A DNA stretch of 34,102 nt, taken from Gracilibacteraceae bacterium. GTDB lineage: Bacteria; Bacillota; Desulfitobacteriia; Desulfitobacteriales; Syntrophobotulaceae. The notes below the pieces were generated by a model. It saw only the letters and a program-made list of their open reading frames with translations, ran no database searches and was not told the origin of the DNA. The stretch is from positions 1 through 34,102 of the forward strand of contig JAISEW010000022.1 of NCBI GenBank assembly GCA_031263945.1. Reading direction: 5' to 3'. Of the stretch, positions 23,474-31,918 are shown piece after piece. The stretch's first letter is position 1. Each line of letters starts with the position of its first letter. A program made the position numbers and the translations under genes.

Positions 23474-23500
23474 TTAGCACTCACCTCCGGCGAGTGCTGA
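23474..23500. promoter_or_regulatory. CIRCE operator (HrcA site)
   Basis: TTAGCACTC (23474-23482), a 9-nt spacer and GAGTGCTGA (23492-23500) match the CIRCE consensus, with a single mismatch in the last arm. It sits just downstream of the predicted groES transcription start, the expected place for HrcA repression of groESL. Confidence 0.95.
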
Positions 23501-23510
23501 TATCATCGTT

Positions 23511-23539
23511 ATAATATTCCTTTGCTGGAAAAATTGCAA
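23511..23539 (-). promoter_or_regulatory. promoter for groESL
   Basis: The minus strand has TTGCAA (23539-23534), a 17-nt spacer and TATTAT (23516-23511). The predicted start is near 23504, placing CIRCE at the very beginning of the transcript. Confidence 0.68.
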
Positions 23540-23652
23540 TCCCGAATATCGGCGTTTAAAGCAGTTTATGTTTATTTATTGGCATATATCGCCGTTTATC
23601 GTCTTAATTCTCTCTATTTCGTCTCGCGAATCATTTTTTAACCGTCTTCGCG

Positions 23653-24489
23653 TCATTCCACCACACAAAAACCCAAGGCGCCGGGACCTATATGCGTGCC
23701 GACCACCGCGCCGATTTCCAGCGCGACAAATTCCCGCGGCGCAAATTTTTGCCGGATCATTTCCTCCACAAGGTTCAATCCTGATTTATCCAGGCTGTAA
23801 GCCAGATACACCGTTTTCCCCCGCATCGGCAAGCCGTTTTTCTCCGAGTCGCCTAACATCCAACGCAGCGCGTTTTTATAACCGCGCGCTTTGGCCAGCA
23901 TGATCACTTCTCCGTCACGGATAGTGATGACCGGTTTGACGCCGAGGATATTGCCTACGATCGCCGAACCGAGCGACAGCCTGCCCCCGCGGCGCAGATG
24001 GTCGAGGCTGTCGATAACGCCGTACATCATATGCGTCGCGACGGCGCGCCGCGCCCATTCAGCGATTTCCGCCCCGCCGCGCCCCTCGCGGGCCAGACGA
24101 GCCGCCTCCAGCACGATGGCGCCGAGAGAAAACGTCGCGGTTTGAGAATCGATGAGATAAATACCTTCCCCGCCCAGAGTTTCCTGGGCCAGCACAGCGG
24201 AATTATAAGTCCCGCTCAGTTTTGACGAAATAAAAATACCGACCACTTCCCGTCCGGCTTCGCGATGAGCGCGAAAAGCCTCCGCAAACTGGGCCGGCGT
24301 CACTTGCGACGTAGTGGGCAGAGTTGGACTTTCCGCCATCTTGTGAAAAAATTCCTCACTGCTCAGATCCAATCCGTCTCTATAACATTCCGTTCCAATA
24401 AATACCAATAAAGGTAGTATTTGTATGTCAAAAGCTTCTGGACGGCCTGTCAACTCGCTGGTACTGTCTGTAACGATTTGCACCGTCAT
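23653..24489 (-). CDS. DegV family fatty-acid-binding protein
   Basis: The 278-aa protein has the DegV two-domain fold: IVTDSTSEL at the N-terminus, the lipid-carboxylate site TSQVTPAQF, FISSKLSGTYNSA, IDSQTATFSLG, and the C-terminal GTHIGPGALGF. In Firmicutes, DegV/FakB proteins present fatty acids to the kinase FakA for acyl-phosphate formation. No fakA is in the window. It follows LCP protein A by 6 nt, with an AAGGGG-type site before ATG 24489, so it is the last gene of the mecA-LCP transcript. Confidence 0.93.
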   Translation of the reverse strand: MTVQIVTDSTSELTGRPEAFDIQILPLLVFIGTECYRDGLDLSSEEFFHKMAESPTLPTTSQVTPAQFAEAFRAHREAGREVVGIFISSKLSGTYNSAVLAQETLGGEGIYLIDSQTATFSLGAIVLEAARLAREGRGGAEIAEWARRAVATHMMYGVIDSLDHLRRGGRLSLGSAIVGNILGVKPVITIRDGEVIMLAKARGYKNALRWMLGDSEKNGLPMRGKTVYLAYSLDKSGLNLVEEMIRQKFAPREFVALEIGAVVGTHIGPGALGFCVVE

Positions 24490-24495
24490 TGCCGT

Positions 24496-25737
24496 CTATT
24501 CCCCTTCCTGCTCCGCCGTGGGCTCCGAATAATCAAACTCCGGGGCGCCCTCCGCGCCGCCCGGAACTCCTTCCGTATTGCCACCCGTTGTTTCGCCGGC
24601 CGGCATTTCGCCTGTCTCCTCTCCGAACGGCTGCTCCGGCGCGCCCTCATAACCGGCTTCGGCTTCCGCCTGTGCCTCCGCTTCCGCCTCCGCCCGAGCT
24701 TGAGCTTCCGCTCTGGCCGCCGCTTCTTGCGCCAGCATATTGCGAACCTCCGGATCCATATCGGACATGGCGCTATAATCGGACGTCCGGTCCGTTGTGA
24801 TGCCCAACATGACGTTCCGTCCCATCATAAGGGCCGCCCGCCTGTTGACTTCCCAATAACTCAAACTATTCAGCATGATCGGCCAGCCCGGCATGGTCTG
24901 ATTTATTATAGAAGCGTCACTGAAATGAACAGCTACTTTAGCCAGTTTCAATAAATCCTGAAAAGGCAGATCCGTCTCCACCGCTTTAAGCGCCTGCGGT
25001 AAAAGCTGGGGGATCTTCGTGATGACATCGGCTTGCATCGCCTTCGCCGCCACGGCTTTCAACATTTTTTGCTGACGGGCCGTGCGCCCTATGTCCGCCG
25101 AGACATTATCGCGGAAACGAGCGTACTGCAAAGCCTGCGAACCGTCCAGATGCTGCTGCCCCTGCCGCAGGTCGATGACCCCGTCTTCCTTGTCTCCCGT
25201 GAGTTTATACATATCCTGTTCTACATAAATGTCCACTCCGCCTAATATGTCTATTATTTCTTTAAACCCCGCGAAATTAGTCAGCAAATATCCGTTGAGC
25301 GGTATGCCGGTCAACTCGGCGATTTCATCCGTCAAAGCTTGGATATTGGCGTACATGGGCAGGGAATTTATTTTGATATGCGAGCCGTTGTACTTTACCC
25401 GCGTATCCCGCGGCACGGAAAGGAGCGATATGATCTTGGCCTCCGGATCGACGCTCGCGACTATGAGAACATCGGAATTAAAATAAGATTCACCCGGGCG
25501 TTTGTCCGTCCCGATCAACAAAACGCTGACCCGTTTATCCAAGGATTCTTCCTCCGTCTCCGGCGCCTGATTTTCCGGCTGCTGAGCGGCAAGAGGAGCG
25601 GAGGATTTCGGTTCTTCATGAAGAAAATACAGCGTCACGGCGCCGGCGACTATGAGTACCAGCGCCACTGCCGCCAGTACGGCAATCAGCAAGGTCAGCA
25701 GCCAATCTTTTTTGCCCCTTCTTTTCCTTCGCGCCAC
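24496..25737 (-). CDS. LytR-CpsA-Psr family protein A
   Basis: LCP enzymes attach lipid-linked wall polymers (teichoic acids, capsule) to peptidoglycan outside the membrane. The start is set at GTG 25737 (ARRKRRGKKDW) because AGAGG lies 7 nt upstream. The longer track ORF reads a low-complexity Arg-rich stretch inside the neighbour. That gives 413 aa: a basic cytoplasmic end, one helix (about 14-37), a linker, and the LCP domain with LLIGTDKRPG, SVPRDTRV, GGVDIYVEQDM, DLRQGQQHLDGSQALQYARFRD and RTARQQKML. The tail is an Ala/Glu repeat (ARAEAQARAEAEAEAQAEAEA) then Gly/Glu-rich. Paralogue of the gene 28 nt upstream. Confidence 0.94.
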   Translation of the reverse strand: MARRKRRGKKDWLLTLLIAVLAAVALVLIVAGAVTLYFLHEEPKSSAPLAAQQPENQAPETEEESLDKRVSVLLIGTDKRPGESYFNSDVLIVASVDPEAKIISLLSVPRDTRVKYNGSHIKINSLPMYANIQALTDEIAELTGIPLNGYLLTNFAGFKEIIDILGGVDIYVEQDMYKLTGDKEDGVIDLRQGQQHLDGSQALQYARFRDNVSADIGRTARQQKMLKAVAAKAMQADVITKIPQLLPQALKAVETDLPFQDLLKLAKVAVHFSDASIINQTMPGWPIMLNSLSYWEVNRRAALMMGRNVMLGITTDRTSDYSAMSDMDPEVRNMLAQEAAARAEAQARAEAEAEAQAEAEAGYEGAPEQPFGEETGEMPAGETTGGNTEGVPGGAEGAPEFDYSEPTAEQEGE

Positions 25738-25765
25738 CCTGTCACCTCTCCCCGGCCGAACCGGC

Positions 25766-27064
25766 CTAATCGTCATCGGATAACTCCGACCAGTCCTGCA
25801 TATATTCCAGTTCTTCCTGTGTATAGCCGTTTTCTTCCGGTGGTTCTTCCGCGGATCCCGCCGGTTCCTCCGCCGGTTCCTCCGGCGTTTCAACCGGCGG
25901 TTCAGGCGAGGTTCCAGCCGGCGTTCCCGACGAAGGTTCCGGCAAAGTCACGGTTTGTGTTTCCGCCGGAGATTCCGGCGGGGCTACGGGCTCTCTGTCC
26001 GGGTCCGGACCGGATCCCGATCCGGCGTCCCCGCCTGCCGCAGCCGCGCCGCCGCCCTGACCGCCGGTGACGCGCGCCCGCGTTTCCGCGTCCAAATGGC
26101 TGAGTACCGCGCCGTCAAATACGCGGTCGGAAACTATACCCAGCAGCAGATTTTCTCCCGCCCGGCGAGCGGCGGTCCTGTCCACTTCCCAATAGCTGAC
26201 GTCGTCCAGTTCCAGGAAATTGCCCGGGATAGTCTGAGAAACTATTTCAATATGGTCAAATCCCACCCCCACTTTGGCCAAACGCATCAGATCCGGCATA
26301 CTGATATCAGATTCCACCGCGTTCAGCAACTGAGGCGTCAGGGTCGGCAGTTTCACGATGACCGCCGGATCGAGACATTTGCGGGCGATAGCCTTCAGCA
26401 CCGTTTGCTGCCGCCCGGAACGGGAAACGTCCGCCAGAGCGTCATTGCGAAAACGCGCGTACTGCAGCGCCTGGAGACCGTTCAGCGTCTGAAACCCGGC
26501 GCGCAGATCAATGACTCCGTCCTCTCCCTCGTCGCCTGTTTCAAAATACATATCCTTTTCCACATTGATCTCTATGCCTTCCAATGTGTCAACCACATCC
26601 TTAAATCCCTCGAAATTCGTCATGATGTAGCCGTCGGGCCGAATACCCGTGAGACTTTCCACCTCATCCAGCAAACTCCGCACGCCCCAGCGCATGACGA
26701 TGGAATTTATTTTTATGTCCTCGCCGTTTTTGCGCACACGCGTATCCCGCAAAAGAGACAGCATCGACACGACCCGCGTGTTCGGATCGACTGTGGCCAA
26801 GATCAACGTGTCGGTATTGTAATACGTTTCTTCCGGACGTTTATCCGCGCCTATCAGGAGAACACTGATCCTTTTTTCCAACTTTTCAGCGGCCTCAACC
26901 GGCTGGAGCATGGTGTTCGGTTTGTCAGCCCAATACATGCCCGCGCCGCGAAACCACACCAAACCAAAAACAGCCGTGCCCACCAAAACGCCAGTCAGAC
27001 AAATTGCCGCCAGCAAGAGCCAACCGCCGACGCTTTGCTTCCTTTTCTTTTTCCTCTTTTGCAA
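25766..27064 (-). CDS. LytR-CpsA-Psr family protein B
   Basis: The 432-aa paralogue of protein A has a basic start, one membrane helix (about 13-38) and the LCP domain with LLIGADKRPE, LLRDTRV (Leu-Leu in place of the usual Val-Pro), EGIEINVEKDM, DLRAGFQTLNGLQALQYARFRND and SRSGRQQTVL. The key Arg and Asp residues are kept. The last 100 residues are a Gly/Ala then Pro/Glu/Thr-rich disordered tail, encoded by GC-rich near-repeats. TTG 27064 has GGGGAG about 9 nt upstream. It lies 30 nt after mecA in the same transcript. The tail probably spans the wall or modulates localisation, which is inference. Confidence 0.94.
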   Translation of the reverse strand: MQKRKKKRKQSVGGWLLLAAICLTGVLVGTAVFGLVWFRGAGMYWADKPNTMLQPVEAAEKLEKRISVLLIGADKRPEETYYNTDTLILATVDPNTRVVSMLSLLRDTRVRKNGEDIKINSIVMRWGVRSLLDEVESLTGIRPDGYIMTNFEGFKDVVDTLEGIEINVEKDMYFETGDEGEDGVIDLRAGFQTLNGLQALQYARFRNDALADVSRSGRQQTVLKAIARKCLDPAVIVKLPTLTPQLLNAVESDISMPDLMRLAKVGVGFDHIEIVSQTIPGNFLELDDVSYWEVDRTAARRAGENLLLGIVSDRVFDGAVLSHLDAETRARVTGGQGGGAAAAGGDAGSGSGPDPDREPVAPPESPAETQTVTLPEPSSGTPAGTSPEPPVETPEEPAEEPAGSAEEPPEENGYTQEELEYMQDWSELSDDD

Positions 27065-27094
27065 AAAGACACGCTCCCCGCGCTGGACAGCTTA

Positions 27095-27712
27095 TTATTT
27101 GGCGCCGCGCAAAAGTTTTAATTTAGGGATCGCCTGTTCGGCTATGATGATCTCTGCGTGCTCACGCAAAAATCCTTCCGCGAAGAGCATGGCCTCTCCG
27201 TATTCGTCAAGGATGGTTTCCACGTTTTTCCTTTTGCGCGCCGCCGTGACTTTACTCAAAGCAATATAATATTCGCCCTCGTAATTATACAGCGCGCTCA
27301 CCGCCTCCGGCGCCGCCGGCAAAGCCGCGGCTGCGTCCACCGCGTCCTCCAGATCCTCAAAAGCGTACACCCATTCCTCTCTGGGCGCCGTTTTATTGGC
27401 CTGACGCAAGGCTGACCGCCGTTCATTTATAGTATGCTGCAGGATCTGCTCCAGATCGGTTTCCGTCTGTTCCTCCTGTTTAACCACCGTAACCACAAAT
27501 TCATCATTAGAGGCGACCATAGCCTGGATCCAGAACGGCTGGTCAAGATGAAATCCCACCTCATCCCGAGCTTTAGCGATCAAATCCCAAAAAAACTGCT
27601 CCGAACGTGTCGTCCTTTGAAAAAAATCCGTCAAAGAGAGGTTCATGTCGGCTAGTTCAGTAAAGGAGATGAAAATACGAACCGTGTTATCGTTTATTTT
27701 CATAATACGCAT
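27095..27712 (-). CDS. mecA: adaptor protein MecA
   Basis: MecA delivers substrates to the ClpC unfoldase and stimulates its assembly (competence and general proteolysis control in Bacillus). The 205-aa protein has the N-terminal substrate-binding motif (KINDNTVRIFISFTELADMNLSLTDFF, RSEQFFWDLIAKARDEVGF) and PFWIQAMVASNDEFVVTVVK. A polar linker leads to the C-terminal ClpC-binding domain (VYAFEDLEDAVDAA, YYIALSK, EYGEAMLFAEGFLREHAEII). ATG 27712 has GGAG 7 nt upstream. It heads the LCP-degV transcript. An imperfect inverted repeat and a weak -10 (TAGAAT at 27767-27762) lie upstream. Confidence 0.92.
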   Translation of the reverse strand: MRIMKINDNTVRIFISFTELADMNLSLTDFFQRTTRSEQFFWDLIAKARDEVGFHLDQPFWIQAMVASNDEFVVTVVKQEEQTETDLEQILQHTINERRSALRQANKTAPREEWVYAFEDLEDAVDAAAALPAAPEAVSALYNYEGEYYIALSKVTAARKRKNVETILDEYGEAMLFAEGFLREHAEIIIAEQAIPKLKLLRGAK

Positions 27713-27729
27713 AACCGTTCTCCTTTCCC

Positions 27730-27751
27730 TTAACCGTCTGACAACAGTTAA
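27730..27751. promoter_or_regulatory. imperfect inverted repeat in the mecA leader
   Basis: TTAACCGT (27730-27737) and ACAGTTAA (27744-27751) pair at seven of eight positions around 6 nt. The pair lies between the mecA start and a candidate -10 (TAGAAT, 27767-27762). No good -35 is seen. It could be an operator, but confidence is low. Confidence 0.3.
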
Positions 27752-27849
27752 GCCTGACCTTATTCTATCATATCAACAATGAAAAATATAGGATGCGCGA
27801 AAAATAATTAACTGTCCGCTGCGCAACCATGAAAGCCAGTAAAATGTTA

Positions 27850-27924
27850 TGGCTCCCCGAGCAGGACTCGAACCTGCAACCTACCGGTTAACAGCCGGTT
27901 GCTCTACCATTGAGCTATCGAGGA
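27850..27924 (-). tRNA. tRNA-Asn (anticodon GTT)
   Basis: Reading the minus strand, the acceptor TCCTCGA pairs with TCGGGGA, followed by discriminator G and an encoded CCA. The D arm is AGCTCAATGGTAGAGC. The anticodon stem/loop CCGGCTGTTAACCGG places GTT at the anticodon, and the T arm contains GGTTCGAGTCC. All arms fold without mispairs beyond one G-T. It is a single tRNA gene with its own promoter. Confidence 0.97.
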
Positions 27925-27938
27925 ACTCTTTCTTTTTA

Positions 27939-27966
27939 ATTATAACGCGCTAAAAATATTTGTCAA
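27939..27966 (-). promoter_or_regulatory. consensus promoter for tRNA-Asn
   Basis: The minus strand has a perfect TTGACA (27966-27961), a 16-nt spacer and a perfect TATAAT (27944-27939). The predicted start lies about 8 nt before the mature tRNA 5' end. This is the strongest match to consensus in the window. Confidence 0.85.
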
Positions 27967-27990
27967 GCTTTTGCAAAAAATAGGATATGC

Positions 27991-29034
27991 CTATAGAGTT
28001 GCGGCGTCCTCCCGGACGAATTCGTCTATGGCCCGAAAGAGCGCCGGCAGCAGTTCCTCCTCAGGCAATTTGGCCCGTACCCGGCCCCGGACAAAAAACA
28101 CGCCCAGCCCGGTTCCGCCCGCCACGCCAAAGTCCGCTTCCCGCGCTTCGCCCGGCCCGTTGACGGCGCAACCCATCACCGCCACGCTCAGCGGCCGCCG
28201 CAACTCCGGCAGCGCGCCGAGTTTTTCCTCTACCCGCGCCGCCAGACCTTCCACATTGATGCCGGTTCGGGCGCAGGTCGGGCAGCTGACGACTTCCCGC
28301 CGGTTCGGCCGCAATTCCAGCGCGTCCAAAATAGCGCGGGCCACGGGTATTTCCGCCACCGGATCCCCGGTCAGGGAAACGCGAACGGTGTCGCCGATGC
28401 CCGCCGCTAAAAGCGAGCCGATGCCCACCGCCGACTTCACAACGCCGCCGCGCGCCGTGCCGGCTTCCGTCACGCCGATATGCAACGGATGATCCGTTTG
28501 CGCGGCCAGCAGATGATAAGCTTCTATCATCAGCGGGACCCGGGACGCTTTGAGGGAGATCTTCACCTGGTCACAGTTCTCGGCCGCCAGCAATTCCACG
28601 TGAACCATCGCGCTTTCCACCATGCCCCGCGCCGTTACGCCGCCGTGACGAGCCACGATCTCCCGTTCCAACGAACCGGCGTTTACGCCGACGCGGATCG
28701 GGATCCCTCCGTCCCGCGCCGCGCGCGCCACTTCGCGCGCGGCGCGGCGGGAACCGATATTGCTCGGATTAAGACGCAAACCGTGGACGCCCGCGGCTAT
28801 CGCGGCCAGCGCCAGCCGGTGATCAAAATGGATATCGGCAATCAAAGGCAGCGCGCTCTCCCGGCTCAACCGCCTGAGCGCCGCCGCCGCCTCGCTGTCC
28901 GGCACGGCTACGCGGGCTATTTGACAGCCCGCGTCCCGCAAGGCGGCGATCTGGGCCAGCGTACCCGCCACATCCCGGGTGTCGGTATTGGTCATCGATT
29001 GAATGACGATCGGATTATTGCCGCCGACCGGCAC
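27991..29034 (-). CDS. ispG: 4-hydroxy-3-methylbut-2-enyl diphosphate synthase, 5' end irregular
   Basis: IspG (GcpE) converts MEcPP to HMBPP with a 4Fe-4S cluster in the MEP isoprenoid pathway. The frame shows GGNNPIVIQSMTNTDTRD, ADIHFDHRLA, LRLNPSNIG, RVGVNAGS, the cluster ligands SCPTC and MGCAVNGPGEA, and the DFGVAGG end. The track start is GTG 29034 (347 aa). The usual preceding residues, RRTREIRVGS, are encoded just upstream in the same frame, but there is no ATG/GTG/TTG there. An ATG at about 29077 is one base out of frame and stops after two codons. Either initiation is atypical, or a one-base deletion (real or sequencing) sits at the original start. No Shine-Dalgarno is well placed for GTG 29034: AAGGGAG is 15 nt away. 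Confidence 0.93.
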   Translation of the reverse strand: MPVGGNNPIVIQSMTNTDTRDVAGTLAQIAALRDAGCQIARVAVPDSEAAAALRRLSRESALPLIADIHFDHRLALAAIAAGVHGLRLNPSNIGSRRAAREVARAARDGGIPIRVGVNAGSLEREIVARHGGVTARGMVESAMVHVELLAAENCDQVKISLKASRVPLMIEAYHLLAAQTDHPLHIGVTEAGTARGGVVKSAVGIGSLLAAGIGDTVRVSLTGDPVAEIPVARAILDALELRPNRREVVSCPTCARTGINVEGLAARVEEKLGALPELRRPLSVAVMGCAVNGPGEAREADFGVAGGTGLGVFFVRGRVRAKLPEEELLPALFRAIDEFVREDAATL

Positions 29035-29099
29035 GGACCCGACCCGGATCTCCCTTGTCCGCCGGCGCTTTGACTGACGCTCTATTTCATTGCCGAACG

Positions 29100-31799
29100 C
29101 TATCTGTTGATCCTCACGCTCAAGGAGGCGACAGTCGTCCCGGCGTTCGGGTTGGTCAGCGCGAACTGCACCGTGGCTCCGGCGTCGTCTCCCGTGTAAA
29201 CTGAAATATCACTGGCGCTATCGCCGCTGCCGCTGAATGTCACGCCTTTGCGATTTGTTTTGATATAGCCGACCACCTGCTCAATGGAACCGTCCGTGTA
29301 ATAGAGTTCCACCAGCTGATACTCCGTGCCGGCCTGGCGGGCGTTCAGCACGCCGTCGCCCAGCAAGCCGCTCGTATAAATATTGGAAAAGGAGATGATC
29401 TCCGAGAGATCCACGTTGCCGCTGTCGATACTGCTGACGCTGCGGAAGCTGCCTCTTGTCACCGACGGCGCCGTATTGACGACGGTGATGGACACGGAAA
29501 CGGTCTTGGTCCGCCCGCTGGTTCCGTCCTGCACTTTGACGTTCACAGTCGGTTTTCCCGTTTTAAGCGTGATTTCCCCGTTGGTGTCCTCATCGATCAA
29601 TCTCACAGTCACGCCGGTTGACGTATCGGTCGCTTCTATCAGATTGCTGCTGCCGGATACCGTCAAACTATCGACGGTGGCGGGTCCCAGGCTGTAGCCG
29701 CTGGAACTGTAGCCCATGATATAGAAATCCATTTCCGATTTTTCTTCAAATTTATTCCGGTCCAGCGTGAAATTGCGGAAATCGCTGCTGGAAGCCACCG
29801 CTTTATAAGTAGAAGCGGAAGAAGTGGAACTGGAGACATCCACCGAGAAACGGCCGACTTCTTTGTACGTCCCGCCGCCGTAGTAGCGTTCGCCGTAAAT
29901 GAGCACATCCCGCTTACCGCGGGCCGTGCCGTCGACCCGCAGCGTCGATTTGCCCTCAGTCGTGATCGTATTGGAATCCTCGAACGAAACCGTAAAATAT
30001 TCGCCGTCAGTATAAGTGCCGCCGAAATTCGAGTCGCGGGAGCCGATATAGGCCCCGTCGCCGGCATAGGGGTCGCCGTATTGGTCTTTCAGCGTCAAGG
30101 TGACAAAATCACTGCCGCCGTTGGTCACTTTGACTGATGAAACGTCCGGGGTGGCGCGCGACAGCACCCGCCCGTCGTCGTTATTGCCTAAAACAGTGAT
30201 GGTCACGGTCTTGGAAGACGTGCCGGACCTCATCGTTATCGTACTCGTGCCCTCGCCTACCGCGTGCAGCAGCTTGGAATTGCCGCTCGTCTCCACATCC
30301 ACCACCCAGGAATTGGAAGACGAAAGTTCCAAAGTGGACGTCACGTCGGTGTTCGCGCCGCTGGAAGATGTGGCGGCTTTGACGTTCACGATCTCAAAGG
30401 TCTCGCCCAGCACCATTTTATTGCTGGTCATGTTCAGAACCTCGGTCGATCGACCTTCCTGATCTTCGATCATGTTGAACTGATAGCTGGCGATGCCGCC
30501 GGAAGCGGTGTAGCGGCCGTCGATCAGCGTGATCGTCGAGCTGCCGGACTGACCGACCAAGACGCTGCGCAGATAAATATTCGCGTCGTAGTAAAACTCG
30601 CGCGCGCCGGTGTCATAAAGATCCTGCAGACTCTGCTGGTTCAGTTTTCCGTCGCTGGAAAGGGACGTGCCGCCAAACACCGATTCCGAAGCGGATATTT
30701 CCACGTCGTAACCGGCGCTCTCCAATTGCTGGATCGTAACGACCGCGTTATTGACCTTGAGCTGCAGATACTGGTTGTCTTTGCGCGTATCGAAGCTGGC
30801 GTCCACCGCTTCCACGCTTTGGATCGTGGAAAGGTTCACGCTGGCGCCGGGTGTGGTTCCTCCGCCCGTGCCCGCGCTGCCAAAAGCGTTGACCGCCACC
30901 TGGGAAACGGCGCTCGTGCCGCCCAGGGCGACGACTTTGGTGGCCGCCGTCAGTTTGCTTTTCACGTTGGAGTTATTCAAGGCCGGGACAGAGGCGCCGT
31001 TGGACAGAAAAATCGGCGCGCCGTATTTAGCCGCCAGCGGGGAAGCCGACAGCGCGTCCACCATGGAGACGCCGTTAGCGACATAGCTGCGGTCAAATTT
31101 GTAGCCCAGGCCGCTGATAACGAGAGCGTTAGTCGCATAACGATCCGCGCCTCCGAAACGGGTGGCGCCGCTTATGTCTTTGACCACGCCCTGACCGCCG
31201 ACGATATAAACCGTGCCCACCAGTTTAGCGGAAGACACATTGCCCTGCGCGTCGGCCAGCACGATCTGATAGTGGTTCTCCGCGGCGAACGAGCCGACGG
31301 ATAAGGCATCGGGAATGGCGTTGTAGCCGATGACGAACGTACCCTGCACCCCGGTGAGTTTAGCGTTGATGGCGTCGGAGGTAGCCCAGCGGTCGCGCCC
31401 GGCAAGTTTCTCTACGGAGAGACCGGAAATTTCCCGCAGCTGGGCGACGACGCTGTCGGATATGGCGCCGATCACATAGACTTTAGCCGCCCCGAGGTTT
31501 TGGATCTTGGTGCGGACATTGGAAGCGAGACTGTTTTTAAAAGTTAAGAGGATAGGCGCGCTTTCCTGCCCGGCCAGAGAGGCCGCGGCCAGCGAATCGA
31601 CGAGATTGGCCTGATCCGCGGCGGCCAGGACCACGGTATTCGCGCTGGACCAGCCGGCGTCGCAAATCTCCAGCGCGGTGGCGATGCGGTCACTACCAGC
31701 CAGCCGGCTGCTGTCAGCGTCAGCGGCGAAAACCTGAACCGGCAGCAGCGTACAGAGCAAAGCCGCTAACAGTAACAGTGATATGGTTTTCTTTGACAT
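29100..31799 (-). CDS. secreted cell-wall-binding repeat 2 (CWB2) surface protein
   Basis: The start is set at ATG 31799, with AAAGGAGG upstream. This gives 899 aa with a clear signal peptide (KKTISLLLLAALLCTLLPVQVFA, cleavage near residue 25-26). Three CWB2 modules follow, each opening with an (L/F)xGxDRxAT motif: RLAGSDRIAT (about 32), KLAGRDRWAT (131) and RFGGADRYAT (214). They end near 305 and probably anchor the protein to anionic wall polymer. A Gly/Thr linker (306-320) leads to about 580 residues rich in Ser, Thr, Gly and beta-strand, without recognisable catalytic motifs; Ig-like or S-layer-type folds are likely. No LPxTG motif is visible. The LCP enzymes encoded nearby may build the polymer it binds, which is inference. 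Confidence 0.92.
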   Translation of the reverse strand: MSKKTISLLLLAALLCTLLPVQVFAADADSSRLAGSDRIATALEICDAGWSSANTVVLAAADQANLVDSLAAASLAGQESAPILLTFKNSLASNVRTKIQNLGAAKVYVIGAISDSVVAQLREISGLSVEKLAGRDRWATSDAINAKLTGVQGTFVIGYNAIPDALSVGSFAAENHYQIVLADAQGNVSSAKLVGTVYIVGGQGVVKDISGATRFGGADRYATNALVISGLGYKFDRSYVANGVSMVDALSASPLAAKYGAPIFLSNGASVPALNNSNVKSKLTAATKVVALGGTSAVSQVAVNAFGSAGTGGGTTPGASVNLSTIQSVEAVDASFDTRKDNQYLQLKVNNAVVTIQQLESAGYDVEISASESVFGGTSLSSDGKLNQQSLQDLYDTGAREFYYDANIYLRSVLVGQSGSSTITLIDGRYTASGGIASYQFNMIEDQEGRSTEVLNMTSNKMVLGETFEIVNVKAATSSSGANTDVTSTLELSSSNSWVVDVETSGNSKLLHAVGEGTSTITMRSGTSSKTVTITVLGNNDDGRVLSRATPDVSSVKVTNGGSDFVTLTLKDQYGDPYAGDGAYIGSRDSNFGGTYTDGEYFTVSFEDSNTITTEGKSTLRVDGTARGKRDVLIYGERYYGGGTYKEVGRFSVDVSSSTSSASTYKAVASSSDFRNFTLDRNKFEEKSEMDFYIMGYSSSGYSLGPATVDSLTVSGSSNLIEATDTSTGVTVRLIDEDTNGEITLKTGKPTVNVKVQDGTSGRTKTVSVSITVVNTAPSVTRGSFRSVSSIDSGNVDLSEIISFSNIYTSGLLGDGVLNARQAGTEYQLVELYYTDGSIEQVVGYIKTNRKGVTFSGSGDSASDISVYTGDDAGATVQFALTNPNAGTTVASLSVRINR

Positions 31800-31851
31800 G
31801 AACGTCCTCCTTTTGATGCGCGCAGATTGATTCAATGACAGATTTATTATA

Positions 31852-31881
31852 ATTATACACCAAAATATCTCGATATGCCAG
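31852..31881 (-). promoter_or_regulatory. candidate promoter for the CWB2 gene
   Basis: The minus strand reads TATAATTATAAT, two perfect -10 hexamers back to back (31857-31852 and 31851-31846). CTGGCA (31881-31876) lies 18 nt before the first and matches four of six -35 positions. The leader would be about 45 nt. The 120-nt gap to the ATPase stop shows no terminator hairpin. Confidence 0.45.
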
Positions 31882-31918
31882 TATTTTTCCGAATATATTC
31901 TATCCGCCGGGCCATTGT

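Noticed and set aside
25738-25893. Arg-rich N-terminal extension of LCP protein A
   Set aside because: These codons lie in the low-complexity tail of the upstream LCP gene and its intergenic gap. GTG 25737 has the ribosome site and gives the usual LCP layout.
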